From positions 496,001 through 560,000 of the forward strand of contig NW_026527258.1 of the NCBI RefSeq assembly GCF_022682495.2: 64,000 nucleotides of DNA, read 5' to 3'. The DNA comes from Desmodus rotundus (taxonomy: Eukaryota > Chordata > Mammalia > Chiroptera > Phyllostomidae). Below, piece after piece: positions 63,224 to 64,000 of this stretch. The notes under the pieces are model-generated. The model did no database searches and was not told the DNA's origin. It saw only the letters and a list, made by a program, of their open reading frames with translations. Position numbers and translations under genes: made by a program. The first letter of the stretch is position 1. Each line of letters starts with the position of its first letter.

Positions 63224-64000
63224 CTATTTGACGTGTTATCAATGTTCTCATTTCAGTAGGGGATGAAAGCAGTGGTGTGCCACATAGTGCGTACACTTGT
63301 CAGCATCCCGTCGAAGTACCTTGCTGCAATGTAGGATCTCTGGCTCGTGTCATAGCCCAAGAGCTACTGAAATGATTTCCCTTCAGCAAAGGAGGGAATG
63401 CCAGCATAGCACTTTGTGATCCTTGAAGGGGGATGAGCTTCCACAGTAGAGTTTTCTCCTAGGTACTTTTCGCATCCGAAAAGCGTAGTCCCAAGAAGAA
63501 GAGAAGGAACGGCCTAGTTCCTCACTTTGACCATACAGTGTTTTCAACGCAGAAACGCATGTGAAGCTAGCAGTCCCCTTACTCTATTCGAGTGAACGTC
63601 TCGGACACAGCACATGAGTCAACGGTTTGAAAGCTGGCAAGGACTCGGGAATGAACATGTTCCTGAGAAGTGGCTTTAAGCATGAATGCAGCACTCGATC
63701 AATGTGTTCATATCAGCTGAAGTGGAAATGAGTGCCTTGTACCCTATCACACAACCTCTTCAGAACGTATGATCAGCTATTTTGCTCTCTTATCATTTCC
63801 CTTGCTGTGTTTGAGTCCAACGATCTACAGAATCACTTTCTCGTCATCCACGGACTCAAAGAGAGTACAGGACTATGACTGCTATGAAGTGCACTATCTT
63901 CTATGACACACTTTCCTCGACCGGCGGCCGTCATCTGCCTATAGCCCTAGCCCTAAGCCTACATGTAACATTAGCCCAAACCATCATCCTAACCCTAACC
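63224..64000 (+). repeat. Satellite unit 32, cut by the window end (777 bp)
   Basis: The window stops 57 bp into the telomere-like block (63944-64000). One private change, atgaatgcag near 63687, is CpG to TpG. The array evidently continues to the right. Confidence 0.98.

Larger units (their letters stand above)
1..64000 (+). repeat. Tandem satellite array, unit about 2,040 bp, 31 complete copies plus one partial
   Basis: The same sequence recurs every 2,027-2,041 bp from the first to the last base, always in the same orientation, with no insertion of unrelated DNA and no array edge. Copies differ by scattered substitutions and indels of 1-12 bp. Main diagnostic sites, in unit-1 numbering: 290 C/T, 323 A/G, 368 A/C, 374 C/T, 389 A/C, 544 G/T, 662 T/C, 665 A/T, 833 G/T, 1101 G/A, 1151 G/A, 1226 G/C, 1258 G/A, 1362 G/C, 1429 T/G, 1458 C/G, 1572-1574, 1719 C/G, T-run 1747 onward (6 or 7), 1892 A/G and 1992 C/A. 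Apart from the features listed for unit 1 I see no rRNA, tRNA, transposon or protein gene in any copy. The phase of the unit is arbitrary. Copy number depends on the assembly being correct through a long near-identical repeat. Confidence 0.99.

Noticed and set aside
1..64000. CRISPR array, rDNA repeat, tRNA cluster, or viral or transposon concatemer
   Set aside because: The unit is far too long for CRISPR repeats, has no rRNA- or tRNA-like segments that I recognise, no terminal repeats, and no polymerase, integrase, transposase or capsid-like reading frame.

Overview
The whole window is one head-to-tail satellite array and contains no gene I can support. It holds 31 complete copies and one cut copy (777 bp) of a unit of about 2,040 bp, all in the same orientation. 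Neither array edge is present. Unit starts, taking the window's first base as phase 1, are 1, 2041, 4081, 6121, 8162, 10202, 12242, 14269, 16310, 18347, 20387, 22426, 24467, 26508, 28548, 30588, 32628, 34667, 36705, 38745, 40785, 42825, 44865, 46905, 48946, 50986, 53026, 55066, 57106, 59143, 61184 and 63224. Copies differ at scattered single bases and small indels, so unit length ranges from 2,027 to 2,041 bp.

Organism: a eukaryote. Each unit carries about 194 bp of degenerate CCCTAA (TTAGGG-type) telomere-like sequence, and TTAGGG telomeres occur in vertebrates, many other animals, many fungi and some protists. Each complete unit also has an exact match to the nine essential bases of the mammalian CENP-B box (nTTCGnnnnAnnCGGGn), which points towards an animal and a centromeric or pericentromeric satellite. 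Many unit-to-unit differences are CpG to TpG/CpA changes, which suggests germline cytosine methylation. CpG is still common, so a typical CpG-depleted mammalian sequence is not obvious. I cannot name the species.

Layout of one unit (unit 1 numbering): 1-640 is unique-looking sequence with short hairpins (243-260, 282-299). 640-670 is a diverged copy of 1481-1511. 721-914 is the telomere-like block. 971-996 is a 7-bp-stem hairpin, and 1054-1077 a GGGG/CCCC hairpin followed by T6. 1604-1616 is a palindrome. 1714-1752 holds an ACCCG(G)/(C)CGGGT inverted repeat whose right arm lies inside the CENP-B-box-like 17-mer (1731-1747), followed by T6 or T7. 1783-1801 is a diverged copy of 15-33 and 475-493. 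The unit therefore looks assembled from older, shorter repeats.

Layout of the array: units 1-15 are heterogeneous and mosaic, and rare alleles often recur three units apart. Units 16-18 are transitional. Units 19-31 are much more uniform and belong mainly to a second subfamily (833T, 1151A, 1226C, 1719G), interrupted by units 25-26, which form a nearly identical pair of the first type. Units 1-4 show all four combinations of left-half and right-half alleles, a direct sign of recombination or gene conversion between copies. Short open frames recur in every unit, but their differences are mostly amino-acid-changing, one copy has a premature stop, and two frame sets are by-products of the telomere-like hexamers. 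I treat them as non-coding.
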